From: Todiramphus chloris collaris
Lineage: Eukaryota; Chordata; Aves; Coraciiformes; Alcedinidae
NCBI GenBank assembly: GCA_025345505.1
Contig: JANVCC010000021.1
Coordinates: 958,902-1,022,901, forward strand
Direction of reading: 5' to 3'
DNA length: 64,000 nt
The translations under genes and the position numbers were made by a program. The notes under the pieces were generated by a model. It saw only the letters and a list, made by a program, of their open reading frames with translations, was not told the origin of the DNA and did no database searches. Position 1 is the stretch's first letter, and each line of letters starts with the position of its first letter. Shown piece after piece: positions 60,101 to 64,000 of the stretch.

Positions 60101-61564
60101 TGTTTAAGGCAACAAGTCATCTCCATTCAAGATCATCCAGGGGATGGGAAATGCTCAATTTTTAAAGAACTCTCAAATATTCACTGAACTATGCACACTT
60201 GGTGGAAGAAGGGAAGGTCACAGCACACAAATGTTGTCATGGCAGCATTTTTCGTAGCCCTCAGGTAGAAAACATGCTCCTCCAGCTGTACTCTGAGAAA
60301 GGAATATGTGAGTTGAAAGAAAAGTTTGCTCTTTCACATGAACTGAGCTTCCTCAGTGAAAATGTGAATTCAAAGGAAAAAACAAAGTGGAAGCTTGAGC
60401 AGCTACTCCAAAGCCTGCAGAGGTTTGGATGTGGGTCAGTACACCGGTGTTTAGAAGTAATACTCTTTGAAGTGTCCAGGCTCATTGTATAACATGCTCC
60501 AGAGTGCCTTGCTCATAAATGTACTTCATCTAAGGGTAGATCTGAGCTTCCCCTTGCGTGAAGTTCACAGTTACCGCTGTCAGACAGCACTTTCGTAAGT
60601 TAAGAGAAAAACCCAAGTGACTAGCACATTTCACTAGTTCCAGTGCATGATGTTACTGTGCAAACAGATCAGATCAGAAAAGGCCTTTATTGCTTAACAG
60701 GTACAGTCTCATGAGAATTCAAACTCATTTCCATTGGCTTCACTGACAAATAACTTTTTAATAATGCATGTTCCCCATAGCACAGTGAAGCTCACACAGA
60801 AAGGCAAGATACAGCTGGGTTTTTGACCATGAGCAACAGAATAATTTAGCAGTTTCCAAGTCCATACCTCAAACATGCTGTAAACCAGAATTTTTGAAGG
60901 ATCTTCTGGAGGGAAGAAGAAAGGCAGGAGAGAACTATTTTGAATCTGCTGCCAAGATGAAATGTCAGGCTTTGAAATGGAAAGAAAATATATCTTAATT
61001 TGAAAGCTGAGTACTTTTACCAGTGTTGTGCTACACTTGACAGCCTCTTGCAATATTTTTGTCCGGACATTTCTTCAACTGAAATCCTGTTTTAAATCCT
61101 TTGTGTTAATGTCATGAGGAACTCAGTACTTTACCACCTAGAAGGCCTGTCAGTCTGCTCAACACTTTTGAAGACATTCATACCTGAACAGTTAATAATA
61201 CTTTTAACTTGCACTGGAAACAAGTAGGCAAGGGTTTTCTTTGAGCTTTCTACATCTGAGGAGTTATGTCACACTCCTAACATCAGTTTGACAGCATAGA
61301 AGTAATTTTTTTACAGTAGGCTACTGTGTTGCTTCACGTAATCCAATGTAGTAGTGAAGGGGCACTGCTTGTGAGGAGACCTTATTTTCTTCCATATTTC
61401 TATTTTAAAAAGGCTTCAAAATGGTTGAGAAGTCAAACAACAAGCAACATTTTTTGAGATGGTAAGGCCTTTTCTAGTTAAGAAACTGGTCCAGAGTCTC
61501 AGAGCAAATGTGTACGTTATCTGGCTTTTGTTTCATAAACTACATATGCAATTACTTTTCACAG
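54181..61564. other. Long CR1-free intronic stretch
   Basis: AT-rich sequence with (TA)n at 54669-54687 and 56363-56377, a T20 tract at 58043-58062, CATC-type units at about 58307-58345 and the duplicated segment at 58676-58881. A 144-codon plus-strand frame (56465-56899) is the longest frame here not explained by CR1, but it matches nothing I recognise. No exon was identified. Confidence 0.5.
58676..58881. repeat. Local direct duplication of about 78 bp
   Basis: Segments at about 58676-58754 and 58805-58881 share CAGTACCAAGAARCCTTGCT, TGGAGGA and CTTCTTGTTTACC, AGCTTAAAATC-type sequence, offset by about 130 bp and differing at a handful of positions. The DNA between is built from TTAACTTAA/ATTTAA variations. 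Confidence 0.85.
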
Positions 61565-62106
61565 GATCATAGAATCATAGGATCAGAGAATCAGAGAATC
61601 AGAGGATCAGAGAAACATAATCATAGAATGGTTTGGGTTGGAAGGGATCTTTAAAGGTCATCTACTTCAAACAACATGAAATGAGCTGGGACATCTCCAA
61701 CTAGATCTGGTTGCTCAGAGACCTGTCCAACCTGACCTTGAATGTCTCCAGGGATGGGGCATCTACCATCTCTCTGGGCAACCTGTTCCAGTGTTCTCCA
61801 TCTTTCTTACCAGCCCCCTTTAAGTACTGAAATATGTTCTTCTCAAAGCCTTCTCTTCTCCAGGCTGAGCAATCCCAACGCTCTCAGTCCTTCCTCATAG
61901 GAGAGGTGTTCCAGCCCTCTGACCTTTTTTGTGGCTCTCCTCTGGACCAGATCAAACAGGTTCACGTCTTTCTTGTGCTGAACATTCCAAAGCTGGATGC
62001 AGTACTCCAGGTGAGGTTGTCTCACCACAGCAGAGTACAGGGGCAGAATCAACTCCCTTGACCCACTGGCCATGCTTCTTGGGATGCAGCCCATGATCCA
62101 GTTGGA
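61565..62106 (-). repeat. CR1 LINE with internal deletion and expanded tail
   Basis: On the minus strand it encodes the ORF2 C-terminal motifs [39 protein letters not shown] and [14 protein letters not shown], then continues into the 3' UTR. Near 61797 part of the UTR is missing: GTTCCAGTGTTC joins directly to CCATCTTTCTTACCAGCCCC. The tail side (61565-61625) is an expanded run of ATCAGAGAATCAGAGG-type units. This copy is of a different subfamily from the young ones. Confidence 0.94.
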
Positions 62107-62411
62107 CAGCTCATGTCATATGGCATATGTTATATTGACAGTCAAAAAAAAAACCAAACCATTTTGCTAAAAGAAAAAGACTTTCTTTTTTTTTTGTTTT
62201 TCTATGGAAATTCTTCCATATTAGTGTCTGGGATTCCTTACTTAGAGTATTCTGAATTTTTTCCTCAGCTCACGTTAACTGCAGCATGATTCTTTGGTGT
62301 TAGATATGAAGACTAGTGCCTTTTTATTTAATTCATTTAAATATTAATTGAGCAATCTGACTGCAGGCCATACAATGAAGAGAAGACACTGGACTTCAAA
62401 GAAGTAAAAAT

Positions 62412-63000
62412 TCATGGAGTCATAGCTCTGAAGGTCCTTCAGTTCAAGGCCCCTGTTCAAAGCATTGCTAGCTTCAAAATTAGATCATGCTAGGTCCAGC
62501 TGAGTTTTGAAAATCTCCAAGAACTGAGATCCCACAGCCTGTCCCATGGCACTTGTTCCTGTATTTAGCTACTCTGACAGGGTTCCTGCCTAGCCAGGAT
62601 TTCCTTTGCTGCAACTTCTAATCATTGATTTGGTCCTTTTGCTGTGTGTTCCTGAGAAAAGTTTGGCCCTAGCCAAATATTCACCTGTAGACTTCACTTT
62701 TCCAAACTGAATGAACCCAGCAACCACAGCTTCTCCTCAACCCCCTTATTGGCCTTTAGATGGATTCTGTCCAGTTTGCTGATATCTGCCTTGCATTGAG
62801 GTGCCCAGAACTGGCCTCACCAGTAGGGAAGAAAGAGGAATATTCACTTCTTTTTATCTGCTGGATCTGCTTTCTCAATACAGACCCATGTTACAGCTAT
62901 CACAAGAGTGCACTGACAACTCATGTTCAACCTGCTGTCCAGGATACCCAGGATCTTTTCTGCAAAGCTGCAACTTAACAGGTCTGTGCCCAGCCTTGTT
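62412..63000 (-). repeat. Old, diverged CR1 LINE copy
   Basis: Scattered blocks match CR1 in the expected reversed order: GAGTCATAG with AAGGTCCTTCAGTTCAAGG, TGGATTCTGTCCAGTTTGCT, TTGAGGTGCCCAGAACTGG, CTCATGTTCAACCTGCTGTC and CCCAGGATCTTTTCTGCAAA. There are many substitutions and small indels and no open frame. It is probably an older CR1 subfamily than the others. Confidence 0.8.
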
Positions 63001-63616
63001 GCTGGATGTCCCTTAATCTTCCACCATACCATCAGTGTCAGAATAGCTTTAATCAATGTGCTCCCCACAATCAAATGTATTCTGTATAGACCAGATAGTC
63101 CTTAAGCTGTGGGGAAGACCAACCAAACCACTGTCTGCGGGACCTGACAACTGCACTTATCAGATTGAGGCATTGCTGCAGTTAAACTGCAAACAGATCC
63201 TATAAGAAGTGTTGTTGCGCTTGAAGCCTGTAGAGCCAGGGATAAACAAGGCCACTGGAATGGAGACACGGATTATTGAGTAACAAGGTCCTTCATGAAA
63301 TCTTTTACAGGCTTCCTGTCAGTGCAGGTTTTCTTGCCACCTAGAAACTCCTGTCTCCAAAGATATCCAGAGATATCTACTGAAGAATCATAGTGAGGGA
63401 TTTGAAGACCTTTCTCCCCATACCTGCTCATATCACCTCTCTCCTGGATATTGCCACACCTGAAACACCGAAGTAGAAGGAAGCCAAATTTATCATCCTC
63501 CTAGCTTAAATAAGCAACATATTTACTTAAACTGTTATTAGAGAAGTAGATATTGAAATAGAAACAGTCTCAGCAGTATTCACACAAAGACATTTGTCCA
63601 AACTCTGTAATTGGGT
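63001..63616. other. Intronic sequence without recognised genes
   Basis: Short unique-looking stretch between two CR1 copies. Nothing was recognised. Confidence 0.5.
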
Positions 63617-64000
63617 ACAGAGTGGGTTGAGAGTAGCCCTGAAGAGAAGGACTTGGGGGTGTTGATTGACGAGAAGCTCAACATGAGCCAGCAGTGTGCT
63701 CATGCAGCTCAGAAGGCCAACCATGTCCTAGGATGCATCAAGAGGAGGAGTGTGGCCAGCAGATCAAGAGAGGTGATTCTCCCCCTTTACTCTGCTCTTG
63801 TGAGACGCCACCTCAAATACTGTGTCCAGTTCTGGTGTCACCACCATCAGAGGGACATAGATCTGTTGGAATGAGTCCAGAGGAGGCCACAAAGATGATC
63901 CAGGGGCTGGAGAACCTCTGCTGAAGGACCTGTGGTTGTTCAGCCTGGAGAAGAGAAGACTCCAGAGGGGACCTTATAACTGCCTTCCAGTCCCTGAAGG
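63617..64000 (+). repeat. CR1 LINE, ORF2 C-terminal part, cut by window end
   Basis: It reads [40 protein letters not shown] and [17 protein letters not shown] in one frame of about 87 codons to a stop at 63872-63874. It then continues as CR1 DNA (GTTCAGCCTGGAGAAGAG) beyond position 64000. The 3' end lies outside the window. Confidence 0.94.

Larger units (their letters stand above)
22165..64000 (-). other. GABRG3: Presumed GABRG3 intron upstream of the exon (partial)
   Basis: This side is 5' of the exon on the gene's strand. I looked for the preceding 83-bp-type exon (Cys-loop region) and the larger exon with the WIPDT motif and did not recognise either. The stretch holds most of the CR1 copies, the solo LTR, the composite microsatellite and several candidate regulatory motifs. 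That the same intron spans all 41.8 kb is an inference. Confidence 0.65.

Noticed and set aside
1-64000. Prokaryotic-type systems (operons, CRISPR, toxin-antitoxin, phage genes)
   Set aside because: The spliced exon, CR1 LINEs, solo LTR and microsatellites show vertebrate nuclear DNA; no such structures are present.
1-64000. Strong orientation bias of CR1 relative to GABRG3
   Set aside because: By hand count about 14 copies are on the plus strand and 11 on the minus strand, which is not a meaningful bias.

Overview
The window looks like intronic DNA from a bird. Its dominant repeat is the CR1 LINE: about 25 5'-truncated copies in both orientations, most with 3' tails related to ATTCTATGATTC, covering about 9-10 kb (roughly 15%) by hand estimate. 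There are no Alu, L1 or B1-like elements. One 768-bp solo LTR with a 5-bp target-site duplication fits an avian ERVL-type retrovirus. The high CR1 density, with several near-identical copies, would suit a CR1-rich lineage such as woodpeckers and relatives, but the species cannot be fixed from this sequence.

Only one protein-coding exon is convincingly recognised. It is a 138-bp internal exon on the minus strand at 22027-22164, with consensus splice sites, encoding part of the extracellular domain of a GABA-A receptor gamma subunit, best matched to gamma-3 (GABRG3). If the whole window lies inside this large gene, 1-22026 is the intron downstream of the exon in the gene's direction and 22165-64000 is the intron upstream. 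No other GABRG3 exon was recognised. The remaining open frames are CR1 ORF2 C-terminal fragments, microsatellite artefacts or chance frames.

Layout: 1-10.6 kb is sparse intron with three short CR1 pieces, a perfect heat-shock-element array near 5.9 kb and an unidentified repeat-like block at 7.47-8.34 kb. Young CR1 copies lie at 10.6-11.3 and 15.5-16.1 kb and an older, better-preserved ORF2 fragment at 18.7-19.4 kb. The exon is followed by a 19-G homopolymer at 22.55 kb. The solo LTR is at 32.73-33.50 kb. A dense CR1 cluster occupies 36.3-41.7 kb. A composite purine-only pentanucleotide microsatellite with an assembly gap is at 42.88-43.16 kb. More CR1 copies lie at 46.8, 51.6, 52.8 and 53.7 kb. 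A small CpG-containing block with a C-rich quadruplex-type tract and an inverted pair of ZNF143/THAP11-like motifs lies near 54.0-54.2 kb. The right end holds a duplicated AT-rich segment (58.7-58.9 kb), two minus-strand CR1 copies (61.6-63.0 kb) and a CR1 cut by the window edge.

No operon, CRISPR array, RNA gene or novel multi-gene system was found. The observations most worth checking are non-coding: candidate regulatory motifs, unstable repeats and CR1 insertion history.
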